Both the position numbers and the translations under genes were made by a program. This document shows, one piece after another, positions 7,033 through 15,782 of a DNA stretch of 22,709 bases. A model generated the notes under the pieces. It did no database searches. It was given only the letters and a program-made list of their open reading frames with translations, and was not told the DNA's origin. The stretch is from assembly GCA_002694065.1 (NCBI GenBank), contig NZKZ01000012.1, forward strand, positions 17,289 through 39,997, in the 5' to 3' direction. Every line of letters starts with the position of its first letter. Position 1 is the stretch's first letter. The DNA is from Acidiferrobacter sp. (lineage in GTDB: Bacteria; Pseudomonadota; Gammaproteobacteria; Arenicellales; UBA868).

Positions 7033-9351
7033 CTAACGCAGAAGCGAGCCTAATGTGAACTGAAGGCGTTTGACGTCGTCGCCCGGCTCATCGTTCAAAG
7101 GTTGAGCCATAGTCAGGGAGATCGGACCAACGGGAGAAAACCAGTGAAATCCGGCCCCGACACTCAATCGAATGTCCCCAACATCAAAATCGCTGCTGGA
7201 CGCGAACACCTGGCCCGCATCAGCAAAAAGGCTGAGACGTTTGTCGTTATCTTCTTGTAAACCAAACACCGGGAAATACATCTCGACACCTGCTACCGTC
7301 CTGATACCCCCGCCCAGGGGCGCCGCGTCCGCCCCATTGCTCACCGGGCCCAGAGAGCGGGCTTCGAAGCCCCGGACGCTGCTCGCACCGCCCGCATAAT
7401 AATTCTTAAAAAACGGCAACTCTTCAAGATCGCCGTACCCGTCGCCGTATCCGACATCACCTCTAAGGTTCAGGATGAGTCGCCCAACGAGCTGCCGGTA
7501 CCAACTGCCGCGAAGGGAGAGTTTGTAATATTCCAGATCACTTCCCGGAAAGCCGATTTCTGCAGAGATCCTTCGATAGAATCCGCGTCGCGGGAAGAAG
7601 ATACTGTCCCGGGTGTCCTTGGAAAATCCGGTAGAGAGATTGAGATTAAGGTTATCCGGATGTCGATCAATAAATGACTGGTACTCAGGGGGCGTCGAAG
7701 AGGTCGAAGCCAAGCTGATGTCTTCAATCGCCGCGCTGAGGCTGAGCGCATTGTATTCAGACATCGGGATGCTGTAGCGGATACCGCCGCCGGTCGTTTC
7801 TGAGGTGTAATCCGCCGTGGTCACCGAATCCGTATCGATCTTTTCACGATTCACGAACAAAGCACGACTGACACCTTCTGCCGTATGGTATGGATTTCTA
7901 TATTCAATATCGAATGTCTGATCGACTTTCGATAACTCGGCCTTCACGTTGAGCTCTCGTCCGGTACCAAAAAGATTGCCCCGGTGGACTTCCGCCAGAA
8001 CGAAGAGTCCGTCTGAATCCTCATAACCGGCGCCAAACATGAAGTTGCCCGTTGCCCGCTCTTTAACTGAAACGGAGAGATCCACCTGGTCAATCGATCC
8101 TGGGACCGAAGTCAGGTCTATATTGACATCATCAAAAAATCCCAGACGTGCGATTCTTTCACGTGAGCGGCGCAGCTTTTCTGCCGAGAAGACAGACGAT
8201 TCAAGCTGGCGCATCTCCCGCCGAATCACTTCGTCGAGGGTGGCCTGATTGCCGCTGATGTTGATCTTCCGCACGTAGACGAGGGGGCCCGGATCCACGG
8301 CGAAGACAAAATCTACCCGGTGACCTGCCTCATCAATGTCGGTAATGGCATTGACGTTCGCAAACGCATAGCCATGGTCAGCCAACTTGCTTTCGATCGC
8401 TGATCGTGAGGCGACAAGGTCGGTCTGCGAGAACGGCTGACCGCTGGGCATGTCGATCAGGCCCAGCAACTCCTCGGCAGAGAAGCCGCCACCGCCCTCG
8501 ACCTCAATTTTACCGACACTGAACAACTCTCCTTCCCGGAGCGCGAAGGTAATAAAGATATCCTGCTTATTCTGGCTGATCGTTACATCAGACGAGAGCA
8601 GTTCGAAATTCATATACCCCCGGTCGAGGTAAAAACTCCGCAAGGTCTCTGAATCGGCAAGTAACTCTTCTTTTGAGTATTGTCCAATTTGGGAAATGAA
8701 ACTGTGCCACCGCTCTTCTCCCAGAGAAATCTCAGAGAGCAGCTCCTTGTCCGAGAACACTTCGTTGCCAACGATATTGATCTCTCGGATGCGTGCCACA
8801 CGGCCTTCGTCTATGGTCAGGGAAACAGAGACGCGATTAAGATCGACCGGCGTAACGACGGCGTCGACGGTTGCGGAATACCGACCCTTCGCAAAATATT
8901 GTTCTTCGATCGCCTGAACCAGCTGCTCCAGAAGCGGCTCGCGAAAAATACGACCTTGCGTGACGCCTACCTGAGTCAATGCTTTTTCGATCGCTTCATC
9001 GTCAATGTCCTTGTTGCCGCTGAAGTCGACATCGGAGATAGCAGGTCGCTCGGAGACCGCGACAATCAGGATTCCTTCTTGACGCCGAATCTCGACATCC
9101 TGAAAAAAACCGGTTGCGAATAGGGCTTTGATCGACTGATTGATCAGTGCCTCGTCGGCGACGTCCCCCACCTTGATCGGTAAATAGTTGAAGATCGTAC
9201 CGACCTCAATGTTTTGGGCGCCATCGACACGGATGTCCTCCACGACGAAATCCGCTGCTGCTGCGGCGGAGAACACCAGCATGGCTAACGCTGCCACCCG
9301 GGGCGCGAAACGTCTTAGGAGGGAGTTGAATGACTTCAAGCGTGTATTCAT
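7033..9351 (-). CDS. bamA: Outer membrane protein assembly factor BamA
   Basis: This is the central Omp85-family insertase of the beta-barrel assembly machine, 772 residues (E. coli 810). A signal peptide ends near AAAA-DF (about residue 33). Five POTRA domains follow to about residue 430, starting FVVEDIRVDGAQNIEVGTI, and then a D15/surface-antigen beta-barrel. The L6 lid motif VRGF is at 659-662. The last strand reads R-L-Q-F-T-L-G-S-L-L-R, so the protein lacks the terminal Phe or Trp of the standard beta-signal. The ATG overlaps the rseP stop as ATGA. The order rseP-bamA-skp is the standard envelope-biogenesis arrangement. A TATAAT in the 3' end of rseP (9372-9377) lacks a -35 partner, so separate transcription is not shown. 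Confidence 0.97.
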   Translation of the reverse strand: MNTRLKSFNSLLRRFAPRVAALAMLVFSAAAAADFVVEDIRVDGAQNIEVGTIFNYLPIKVGDVADEALINQSIKALFATGFFQDVEIRRQEGILIVAVSERPAISDVDFSGNKDIDDEAIEKALTQVGVTQGRIFREPLLEQLVQAIEEQYFAKGRYSATVDAVVTPVDLNRVSVSLTIDEGRVARIREINIVGNEVFSDKELLSEISLGEERWHSFISQIGQYSKEELLADSETLRSFYLDRGYMNFELLSSDVTISQNKQDIFITFALREGELFSVGKIEVEGGGGFSAEELLGLIDMPSGQPFSQTDLVASRSAIESKLADHGYAFANVNAITDIDEAGHRVDFVFAVDPGPLVYVRKINISGNQATLDEVIRREMRQLESSVFSAEKLRRSRERIARLGFFDDVNIDLTSVPGSIDQVDLSVSVKERATGNFMFGAGYEDSDGLFVLAEVHRGNLFGTGRELNVKAELSKVDQTFDIEYRNPYHTAEGVSRALFVNREKIDTDSVTTADYTSETTGGGIRYSIPMSEYNALSLSAAIEDISLASTSSTPPEYQSFIDRHPDNLNLNLSTGFSKDTRDSIFFPRRGFYRRISAEIGFPGSDLEYYKLSLRGSWYRQLVGRLILNLRGDVGYGDGYGDLEELPFFKNYYAGGASSVRGFEARSLGPVSNGADAAPLGGGIRTVAGVEMYFPVFGLQEDNDKRLSLFADAGQVFASSSDFDVGDIRLSVGAGFHWFSPVGPISLTMAQPLNDEPGDDVKRLQFTLGSLLR

Positions 9352-10709
9352 TGGATCAGGCTCAGAAAGTCATTATAAAACGCCAGACCCATTAACAGCA
9401 CAATAAATACGATCCCGAATTGCTGTCCCCACAGCATCACTCTGTCGGGAAGCGGTCGCCGCAAGAGGCCTTCTGCGGCGAAATAGACCAGGTGGCCGCC
9501 ATCCAGTACGGGAATCGGCAACAAATTGATTATCCCCAGACTGATGCTGAGAACAGCCAGGAATGCAAGAAACTGCGTGAAGCCAAGGTTCGCGGACTGG
9601 CCCGCGTATCTCGCGATTGAAACCGGTCCGCTTAAATGTTCGCGGGAAGCGCTCCCGGTCAGCATCTTTCCAAAAAGGCGCACCGTTAAAGATGACATGA
9701 GCCAGGTGGTCTCCAGGCCTCTTATGGCGGCATCCAGGGGTCCGTACCCTACTCTGGTGATGTGTTCGCTTAGATCGGCACTCGTCGGTCCGTAGATCCC
9801 TATCCGCCGAATCTGGGTACCTTCGACGACATGAAGGTCCGCGAGAACCGGAATGATGATGATGGTGTCGTCACGTTGCAGAGATAGCGTTAACTCCTGA
9901 CTGGATCCTGAGGCAATCTTCCTGACGAGATCCGCCCAATCCGTGACGGCTATGCCATCAATCGCAGAGATTCGATCCCCCTCGATTACCCCGGCTCGGT
10001 GTGCAGGCCCGCCTTCGACCAAACCGGCAACTATCGCCTCTGGGATCGGCAGAGCCGGTGCGATACCGATCACGCCCGACAACACTGCGGGATTGAAAAA
10101 CTCGTCTCGCGCCTGATTCAAGGAAACCAGCAGTGTCTTCGGGCCCTCAGCTGGCCTATCGACAACAAATGACAGTTCCGCGGAGGTCGCGGCACGATCC
10201 AGTAGATAGAGGCGCTGATCCGACCAGCCCCGAATGGGGCGGCTATCGACGGATACCAGTTGATCGCCTGGCCTGAATCCGGACTGTTCGGCGATGCTAT
10301 CAGGCGTCACCGAGCCGACCACAGGTTTAAGGTCCTCGGTCCCCATCATACCGATCACCCAATACAACAGGACTGCCAACAATAGGTTGGCGGCCGGGCC
10401 CGCCAAAACGATCAGGGAGCGGGTTGAAAGCGGCTTGCAGTTGAATGCCTGGTCGCGTTCTTCAGGGTGGACCTCTCCTTCGCGCTCGTCCAGCATGCGA
10501 ACGTAACCGCCCAGGGGGATTGCCCCGATTGCATATTCAGTTGCCGTTGGTGCCTTTTGCCAGCGCAAAATCGTCTTACCGAACCCAACTGAAAATTTGA
10601 GAACCCGCACGCCCAGCCACCGCGCAACTATGAAATGGCCGAATTCGTGAAAACTCACTAACACGGCAACCGCGACTAAGAAAAACAGTGCGTTATTGAG
10701 GAGTTCCAT
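9348..10709 (-). CDS. rseP: RIP zinc metalloprotease RseP (site-2 protease family)
   Basis: This 453-residue inner-membrane protease cuts the anti-sigma-E factor RseA after DegS and also clears signal-peptide remnants. The zinc motif HEFGH is at residues 21-25 in the first membrane segment. The third ligand lies in VLDGGH near 401-406. GPAANLLLAVLLY (about 104-116) starts the second hydrophobic segment. Two PDZ domains sit in the periplasmic part (about 129-205 and 225-290). A last hydrophobic segment is near the C-terminus. The E. coli protein has 450 residues. The start is ATG, with AGGA about 7 nt upstream. It lies 19 bp after dxr and overlaps bamA by 4 bp. Confidence 0.97.
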   Translation of the reverse strand: MELLNNALFFLVAVAVLVSFHEFGHFIVARWLGVRVLKFSVGFGKTILRWQKAPTATEYAIGAIPLGGYVRMLDEREGEVHPEERDQAFNCKPLSTRSLIVLAGPAANLLLAVLLYWVIGMMGTEDLKPVVGSVTPDSIAEQSGFRPGDQLVSVDSRPIRGWSDQRLYLLDRAATSAELSFVVDRPAEGPKTLLVSLNQARDEFFNPAVLSGVIGIAPALPIPEAIVAGLVEGGPAHRAGVIEGDRISAIDGIAVTDWADLVRKIASGSSQELTLSLQRDDTIIIIPVLADLHVVEGTQIRRIGIYGPTSADLSEHITRVGYGPLDAAIRGLETTWLMSSLTVRLFGKMLTGSASREHLSGPVSIARYAGQSANLGFTQFLAFLAVLSISLGIINLLPIPVLDGGHLVYFAAEGLLRRPLPDRVMLWGQQFGIVFIVLLMGLAFYNDFLSLIQ

Positions 10710-10728
10710 GCAGTCCTATTCTACTTGC

Positions 10729-11949
10729 CTAAGACGGACTGCCCCGGCGCATCATGTCGTTGGCCAAACTGCGAACCTCTAGATCAATCTCGACGACGTG
10801 CGCGAGGTCTGTAATTTCTGACGGCTCGTGTCGTTCCAGAACTCGCGCAACCACGCCAGGGATCTCGCCAAAGGTGATCAAACCGCCAAGAAAAGCATCG
10901 ACGGCTACCTCATTCGCGGCGTTCAGGGCGATAGGCGTGCTCCGACCTGCTTTTGCTGCTTCCCTCGCCAGTGCCAGGCTTGGGAAACGCTCAATGTCAG
11001 GTGGCTCGAAATTCAGTTGACCGACCTCGGATAGATTGATTCCGGCAATCCCGGAAGCTGCTCTCTTTGGATAGGCAAGACCGTGAGAAATAGGGATTCG
11101 CATATCCGGATTCCCCATCTGCCCAATGAGGGATCCATCATCGAAGTACACCAAGGAGTGGAGAACGCTTTGCGGGTGAATAATGATATCAATTTGACTC
11201 TCTTGCAGACCAAACAGGTTACAGGCTTCGATGAGTTCAAGTCCTTTGTTCATCAAGGTTGCCGAATCAACGGATATTTTTCGCCCCATGTTCCAGATCG
11301 GGTGTGCTAAGGCTTCCGCTGGGGTGGCGCGGGCAATCGCTGCCGCCGGGGCGCGCAGAAACGGCCCGCCCGAAGCGGTCAGCGCAATTCGAGACACTCC
11401 AGCCCCCTCCGAAGTCCTGCCGATACCCCGACCGGAAGTCACATCACGTTGCGCCTCAAGGGGTAAGCACTGGAAAATCGCGTTATGTTCACTGTCAATC
11501 GGCATTAGGCAGGCGCCAGATTCTGACGCCGCGTTACGCAAAAGCTCGCCACACATGACGAACGGCTCCTTGTTGGCAATCAAGACGCGTTTTCCTGCCT
11601 GGACCGCTGCGAGCGTTGATCGCAGGCCCGCCGCGCCGGAAACCCCTGCAACTACCGTGTCCACCTCAGGGTGGGTCGCAGCCGCGACCAGACCGTCTTC
11701 ACCGCCCAGATAACAACCCCCTTCGCGCCCATCCAGAGGATTCGACCCAAGATCCGGAACGTGCTCGGGTTCGGCCGCAATTAAAGCAGGCGTGAATTCG
11801 TTCGACAACTGCCTGAGTGGATCAATTCGCCTCCACCCTGTCAGGCTAACTATCTTAAATCGGCCCTGATGCAGCCGAAGCACGTCGAGTGTGCTGGATC
11901 CGATGGAACCCGTTGCCCCCAGAACGGCTACACCGATTTGCTCAGTCAT
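10729..11949 (-). CDS. dxr: 1-deoxy-D-xylulose 5-phosphate reductoisomerase
   Basis: This 406-residue enzyme makes 2-C-methyl-D-erythritol 4-phosphate with NADPH, the committed step of the MEP isoprenoid pathway. That pathway supplies the prenyl units used by UppS, encoded two genes upstream. The nucleotide-binding GATGSIG is at 11-17. Metal ligands Asp152 and Glu154 lie in PIDSEHN, and Glu238 lies in MNKGLELIEA. The flexible-loop region HPIWNMGRKISVDSATLMN keeps the conserved Trp. The conserved NKES motif reads NKEP here, and LTGSGGPF reads LTASGGPF. The start is ATG at 11949; the closest purine-rich match (AAGG) is rather far upstream. It lies 18 bp after cdsA. Confidence 0.97.
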   Translation of the reverse strand: MTEQIGVAVLGATGSIGSSTLDVLRLHQGRFKIVSLTGWRRIDPLRQLSNEFTPALIAAEPEHVPDLGSNPLDGREGGCYLGGEDGLVAAATHPEVDTVVAGVSGAAGLRSTLAAVQAGKRVLIANKEPFVMCGELLRNAASESGACLMPIDSEHNAIFQCLPLEAQRDVTSGRGIGRTSEGAGVSRIALTASGGPFLRAPAAAIARATPAEALAHPIWNMGRKISVDSATLMNKGLELIEACNLFGLQESQIDIIIHPQSVLHSLVYFDDGSLIGQMGNPDMRIPISHGLAYPKRAASGIAGINLSEVGQLNFEPPDIERFPSLALAREAAKAGRSTPIALNAANEVAVDAFLGGLITFGEIPGVVARVLERHEPSEITDLAHVVEIDLEVRSLANDMMRRGSPS

Positions 11950-11967
11950 GAAATGACACGCCTTGCA

Positions 11968-12768
11968 TTAAAACAGCAACGTTAATCCCGAGAAAACAGG
12001 TACCGCACCCAAAAGGCTGTCGATTCTATCCAGAATGCCGCCGTGTCCTGGCAACAAATTCCCGCTGTCCTTTTTCCCTGCACTGCGCTTGAGAATGCTC
12101 TCGAAAAGATCAGCCAGCACAGACGCAACCGCGGTGAGTGCAAGAACCCCAAAAATGATGCCCGGATGCGGAGGAGCCTCAAACAGAAAGAAAATTGCGG
12201 CGCCGGTGGATACCGCGAGAATCGCTCCTGCTAACGCACCTTCCCAGGTTTTCCCCGGGCTGATCATGGGGGCGAGGGCCGAGCGACCAAAGCGCCGACC
12301 ACCGAAATAAGCGCCGATGTCTCCTACCCAGACAACCAGAAGCACCGTCAGCAACTGCAGCACGCCGTTGTGGGATTGTCCGTGGAGATAGGGCACAAGT
12401 GACAGTGCAGGGATTATCGTAAAAAACCCCAACACGAGCCTCGGCGAACAAGAAGTTCCTTTGCTCCTGATTACCAGGCTCCCGACCCACGCGAGCAGCC
12501 CCACCCACAGGATTGCTACGACGCCGACCGCAACGATACTGTGTTCGAAGAGTCTCCAGAGGATCACGACGCCTATAGCGACGAGGACGGCATAGCCCTT
12601 GCGAAAAGCGATGCTTGGTGCCTGACGTCGAAGGTCCACCCATTCGAGAGCCCCCAAAAATCCGATTCCCGCCGTAATCCCCACAATAGCGATCGTAGGC
12701 AGAAAGAACAGCGCCAAAAGTGCAATGGACGCGAGTACCAGCCCGGTAAGCACTCTGGTCCTCAACAT
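11968..12768 (-). CDS. cdsA: Phosphatidate cytidylyltransferase (CDP-diglyceride synthase)
   Basis: This integral membrane enzyme of 266 residues makes CDP-diacylglycerol from phosphatidate and CTP, the entry to all bacterial phospholipids. Several hydrophobic segments are visible, starting with GLVLASIALLALFFLP. The C-terminal family signature is intact: SILKRSAGKKDSGNLLPGHG, then GILDRIDS. I chose the ATG at 12768, which shares one base with the uppS stop (TGATG). A GTG directly before it at 12771 is an equally possible start and would add one residue. It sits between uppS and dxr, as in E. coli. Confidence 0.96.
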   Translation of the reverse strand: MLRTRVLTGLVLASIALLALFFLPTIAIVGITAGIGFLGALEWVDLRRQAPSIAFRKGYAVLVAIGVVILWRLFEHSIVAVGVVAILWVGLLAWVGSLVIRSKGTSCSPRLVLGFFTIIPALSLVPYLHGQSHNGVLQLLTVLLVVWVGDIGAYFGGRRFGRSALAPMISPGKTWEGALAGAILAVSTGAAIFFLFEAPPHPGIIFGVLALTAVASVLADLFESILKRSAGKKDSGNLLPGHGGILDRIDSLLGAVPVFSGLTLLF

Positions 12769-13562
12769 CACCCTATCCCGGATTGCGACTCTACTTGTTC
12801 ACCGATCTGGCCGAACCTGCGTTGCCGACCCTGGTAGGCTGCTATGGCCTCCCAAAAAATCGTCTCGTCGAAGTCTGGCCACAACACATCCGTAAATACC
12901 AGTTCGGTGTACGCGAGTTGCCACAGCAGGAAGTTGCTGAGGCGGACCTCGCCCCCCGTTCGGATAAGGAGATCAGGATCGGGAAGCCCGCGAGTGTTCA
13001 AAACGCGCTCCAAATCCGCCTCGGAGATGGCCTCCGGGGTCAGTTCTTTGGCTACACAGGATTCCGCCAGTAGACGCGCTGCGGTGACCAGTTCCTGACG
13101 AGCCCCGTAGTTGAGCGCTATGGTGAGGGTAAGATTGGTGTTGCTGGAAGTTTTTTCTACTGCCCGATCGATCGTCTTCGCCAAGTTCCTTCCGAAGGAC
13201 GCAGGGTCACCGATGATGTTAAGCCTCACCCCATTCTCATGCAGCCGCCCCAACTCTTTTTCCAAAGAAAGTGCGAGCAATTGGGTGAGGAAGCGGACTT
13301 CCTCATCCGGTCGGCGCCAGTTCTCGCTACTAAACGCAAAGAGCGTCAGGTAAGGGATGCCGGCTTCGCCGCACAGAGTTGTCGCCCGTCGTGCGGCGTC
13401 GACCCCACGCCGATGACCCTGCACCCGCGCTTGGCCGCGGGCTTTTGCCCAGCGTCCGTTGCCATCCATAATGATGGCGAGGTGACGTGGAAGATCTTCT
13501 TGGGAGCCGTCTTTGTTGGCTGTCGCGGGTGTCATAGGCGCCGGGCCTGAAGGTGTGCTCAA
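12768..13562 (-). CDS. uppS: Undecaprenyl diphosphate synthase
   Basis: This cis-prenyltransferase (264 residues) builds C55 undecaprenyl diphosphate, the lipid carrier for peptidoglycan and O-antigen. IIMDGNGRWAK carries the catalytic Asp33. GHRRGVDAARRA, FAFSSENWRRP (about 76-86) and LIRTGGEVRLSNFLLWQ (about 199-215) are the other family blocks. The chosen start is TTG at 13562, because a strong GGAGGT lies exactly 6 nt upstream. The alternative ATG at 13535, nine codons in, has no ribosome binding site. The extra N-terminal ~20 residues are Pro/Ala/Gly-rich and would not change the fold. It lies 2 bp after the frr stop and overlaps cdsA. Confidence 0.95.
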   Translation of the reverse strand: MSTPSGPAPMTPATANKDGSQEDLPRHLAIIMDGNGRWAKARGQARVQGHRRGVDAARRATTLCGEAGIPYLTLFAFSSENWRRPDEEVRFLTQLLALSLEKELGRLHENGVRLNIIGDPASFGRNLAKTIDRAVEKTSSNTNLTLTIALNYGARQELVTAARLLAESCVAKELTPEAISEADLERVLNTRGLPDPDLLIRTGGEVRLSNFLLWQLAYTELVFTDVLWPDFDETIFWEAIAAYQGRQRRFGQIGEQVESQSGIG

Positions 13563-13564
13563 CC

Positions 13565-14122
13565 TCAGACCTCCATCACCTCGGCTTCTTTTTCCTCAAC
13601 CAAGCGGTCGACCTCGGCTACCGACTGGTCAGTCAACTCCTGCATCTGGCCTTCGGCGCGCTTCTCCTCGTCCTCACCGATGAGTTTTTCTTTGACCAAC
13701 TCTCGGAGATCACCCAATGCGTCGCGCCGGATATTTCGGATCGCAATTTTTCCGTTTTCTCCTTCCTGCCTGACCACTTTGGTCATTTCTTTCCGGCGCT
13801 CCTCAGTCAAGGCGGGGAGTGGAATTCGGATGACTTCACCTGCGGTGACGGGGTTCAGTCCCAGGTCTGATTCGATCACGGCTTTTTCTATGGCGGGAAT
13901 CATATTTTTCTCCCAGGCCTGAATCACCAGGGTTCTGGCGTCTCCCACGCTTACCGTAGCGGCTTGAGCGATGGGAACCGGGTTTCCGTAATACTCGACC
14001 TGGATATGGTCCAAAAGTGCGGTGCTCGCACGCCCTGTTCGGATCCTTGAGAACTCCGTCGCGACAGACTCTGTGCTTTTCTTCATGCGACTGCGGGCAT
14101 CATTGAGAATTTCATCAATCAT
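13565..14122 (-). CDS. frr: Ribosome recycling factor
   Basis: This 185-residue factor splits post-termination ribosomes together with EF-G; E. coli RRF has the same length. The triple-helix domain starts MIDEILNDARSRM, followed by SRIRTGRAS and VEYYGNPVPIAQAA. The second conserved block is SDLGLNPVTAGEVIRIPLP, then LTEERRKEM. The ATG at 14122 is preferred over an in-frame start six codons upstream because AGGAGG is placed 5 nt before it and it gives the exact family length. The start lies inside the last codons of pyrH (8-bp overlap). The order pyrH-frr is universal in this class. Confidence 0.97.
   Translation of the reverse strand: MIDEILNDARSRMKKSTESVATEFSRIRTGRASTALLDHIQVEYYGNPVPIAQAATVSVGDARTLVIQAWEKNMIPAIEKAVIESDLGLNPVTAGEVIRIPLPALTEERRKEMTKVVRQEGENGKIAIRNIRRDALGDLRELVKEKLIGEDEEKRAEGQMQELTDQSVAEVDRLVEEKEAEVMEV
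13569..13574 (-). promoter_or_regulatory. Ribosome binding site deciding the TTG start of uppS
   Basis: GGAGGT lies on the minus strand, 6 nt before TTG at 13562. The same bases belong to the last codons of frr, so termination of frr and initiation of uppS are likely coupled. Confidence 0.75.
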
Positions 14123-14858
14123 GGGTTCCTCCTGAAACATCCACCAGCGTGCCTACAGACTCTCCCTTGACTGCACTTTGGAGATTGCCTTTAACTCCCA
14201 GGTCAATGACGCGAACTGATAACCCGTTTTCGCGACAGAGCGTGAACGCCGTGGCATCCATTACCTGCAGCCCGTTAGAGAGTGCGAAGTCATAACTGAT
14301 GTGATCATAACGCACAGCCTCGTGGTTCTTTTCGGGATCGTCGCTGAACACGCCATCGACGCGGGTGGCCTTGATCACCGTCTGCGCCCCCAACTCTAGC
14401 GCCCGCAGGCAAGCGGTGGTATCAGTTGTAAAAAAGGCGTTCCCGGTCCCGCCCCCTAGAATCAACACTGAACCCTGGTCGAGCACCTGTCGCGCAGAGT
14501 CAGGATCATATTGATCCAGCCCGCCCCCGACTGGAAAGGCACAAACCGACTCAGCTTGCAAACCTGCGCCCCTGAACGCGTCGCGCAATGCCAGTGCATT
14601 CATAGCGGTTGCCAGCATGCCAATCTGGTCACCTGTGACGCGGTCGATCAGTGCCGGCAACGCTCGGCCGCCGCGAAAAAAGTTGCCTCCACCCACAACG
14701 ACCGCAATGCCGTTCGCATGGGCTTTAGCCTGCTTGAGCTCCTCGCTGACATGCGCAAGACGCTCGGTACTGAAACCCGAGCCACCTTTACCGGCTAGGT
14801 ATTCGCCCGAGAATTTGACGAGAAAACGGTTTGGCGTTGCGTTACCGTTTTCCTCCAT
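14115..14858 (-). CDS. pyrH: Uridylate kinase (UMP kinase)
   Basis: This 247-residue hexameric enzyme of the amino-acid-kinase fold converts UMP to UDP with ATP in pyrimidine nucleotide synthesis. The phosphate-binding Lys15 lies in VKFSGEYLAGKGG (family KLSGE; Leu is Phe here). VVVGGGNFFRGG is at about 53-64, DQIGMLATAMNALALRDA at about 77-94, GGGTGNAFFTTDTTACLRA at about 135-153, and KATRVDGVFSDDP at 163-175. The start is ATG; the ribosome binding site is only moderate (GGGCGG). It lies 3 bp after tsf. The C-terminal codons hold the frr ribosome binding site. Confidence 0.97.
   Translation of the reverse strand: MEENGNATPNRFLVKFSGEYLAGKGGSGFSTERLAHVSEELKQAKAHANGIAVVVGGGNFFRGGRALPALIDRVTGDQIGMLATAMNALALRDAFRGAGLQAESVCAFPVGGGLDQYDPDSARQVLDQGSVLILGGGTGNAFFTTDTTACLRALELGAQTVIKATRVDGVFSDDPEKNHEAVRYDHISYDFALSNGLQVMDATAFTLCRENGLSVRVIDLGVKGNLQSAVKGESVGTLVDVSGGTHD
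14128..14133 (-). promoter_or_regulatory. Ribosome binding site of frr inside pyrH
   Basis: AGGAGG lies on the minus strand, 5 nt before the frr ATG at 14122, within codons for Ser-Gly-Gly near the end of pyrH. It fixes the frr start. Confidence 0.8.
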
Positions 14859-14861
14859 GGC

Positions 14862-15746
14862 TTAACCGCCCTGGGCCTGAGCCATGACCTCCGCGACAAA
14901 GTCATCGGAGCGTTTTTCCAGTCCTTCACCGACCTCGAAACGATGCATCGTGAGAACGGCCGCATCATGCGCCGAAAGCAGTTCCCCCACGGTCTGGTCG
15001 GGGTTCTTCACAAAAGGTTGTCCGACCAGAGTATTCTCTTTAAGGAATTTGCTTATTCGGCCTGACACCATCTTCTCAACGATGTCAGCGGGCTTTCCGC
15101 TTTCGGCTGCCTGAGCGGAATAGATATCACGTTCCTTCTCAAGAATCTCTGCCGGCATCGCACTTTCGTCAACACAAAGTGGACGGCTGGCCGCGATATG
15201 CATCGCGATGTCCCGCCCCACCTCCTGCGCGGAAGCAACATTCAACTGAACCACAACCCCAATCCGGGATCCGTGAACGTATCCCGCTAAGGTACCCGCT
15301 TCCCCTTCGATCAGTTCGAAACGGCGCAAGGAGATATTCTCGCCGATCTTGGCGATGAGTTCCTGTCGCGCAGCTTCAACAGTTTGTCCCCCGCTTAACT
15401 CGAGTTCCGCTGCATCTTGGACAGACGCCGGCCGGCTACTCATCAGGGCATCGACAATCTCCCGTGCGAAGCTCTTGAAAGAATCATCCTTGGCGACGAA
15501 GTCCGTTTCGCAATTGAGCTCCACGAGAACGGCGAGCGAACTCTCGGGGTTGATTCCAAACTCCACGACGCCTTCGGCCGCGATTCGGCCCGACTTTTTT
15601 TCAGCACTCGCTGCGCCCTTCTTGCGCAACAGGGCAATGGCTTCATCGAGGTTTCCGTTGGTTTCGGTAAGCGCTTTTTTGCACTCCATCATTCCGGCAC
15701 CGGTACGTTCACGCAGGGCCTTGACCTCGCTCGCTGTGATTGGCAT
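14862..15746 (-). CDS. tsf: Translation elongation factor Ts
   Basis: This guanine nucleotide exchange factor for EF-Tu has 294 residues (E. coli 283). The N-terminal UBA-like domain reads ITASEVKALRERTGAGMMEC and ends near KKGAASAEKKSGR. The exchange motif TDFVAKD is at 81-87. Two dimerisation-type halves follow, including IAMHIAASRPLCV. The start is ATG, with AGAGGA about 6-7 nt upstream. It is 36 bp after rpsB and 3 bp before pyrH, and is probably co-transcribed from the rpsB promoter. No hairpin with a T-run was seen between rpsB and tsf. Confidence 0.97.
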   Translation of the reverse strand: MPITASEVKALRERTGAGMMECKKALTETNGNLDEAIALLRKKGAASAEKKSGRIAAEGVVEFGINPESSLAVLVELNCETDFVAKDDSFKSFAREIVDALMSSRPASVQDAAELELSGGQTVEAARQELIAKIGENISLRRFELIEGEAGTLAGYVHGSRIGVVVQLNVASAQEVGRDIAMHIAASRPLCVDESAMPAEILEKERDIYSAQAAESGKPADIVEKMVSGRISKFLKENTLVGQPFVKNPDQTVGELLSAHDAAVLTMHRFEVGEGLEKRSDDFVAEVMAQAQGG

Positions 15747-15782
15747 TTCTTTTCCTCTAGAGATTGAACTCGGTCAGCCCGC

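Noticed and set aside
9372..9400. Consensus TATAAT on the minus strand just upstream of bamA
   Set aside because: The hexamer encodes Tyr-Asn in a conserved position of RseP, and no -35 box is found at 16-18 bp. It could be a weak internal promoter, but the evidence is too thin.
13183..13189. GGAACTT on the minus strand in uppS, resembling a sigma-E -35 box upstream of envelope genes
   Set aside because: No matching sigma-E -10 (TCAAA-like) follows at the right distance.
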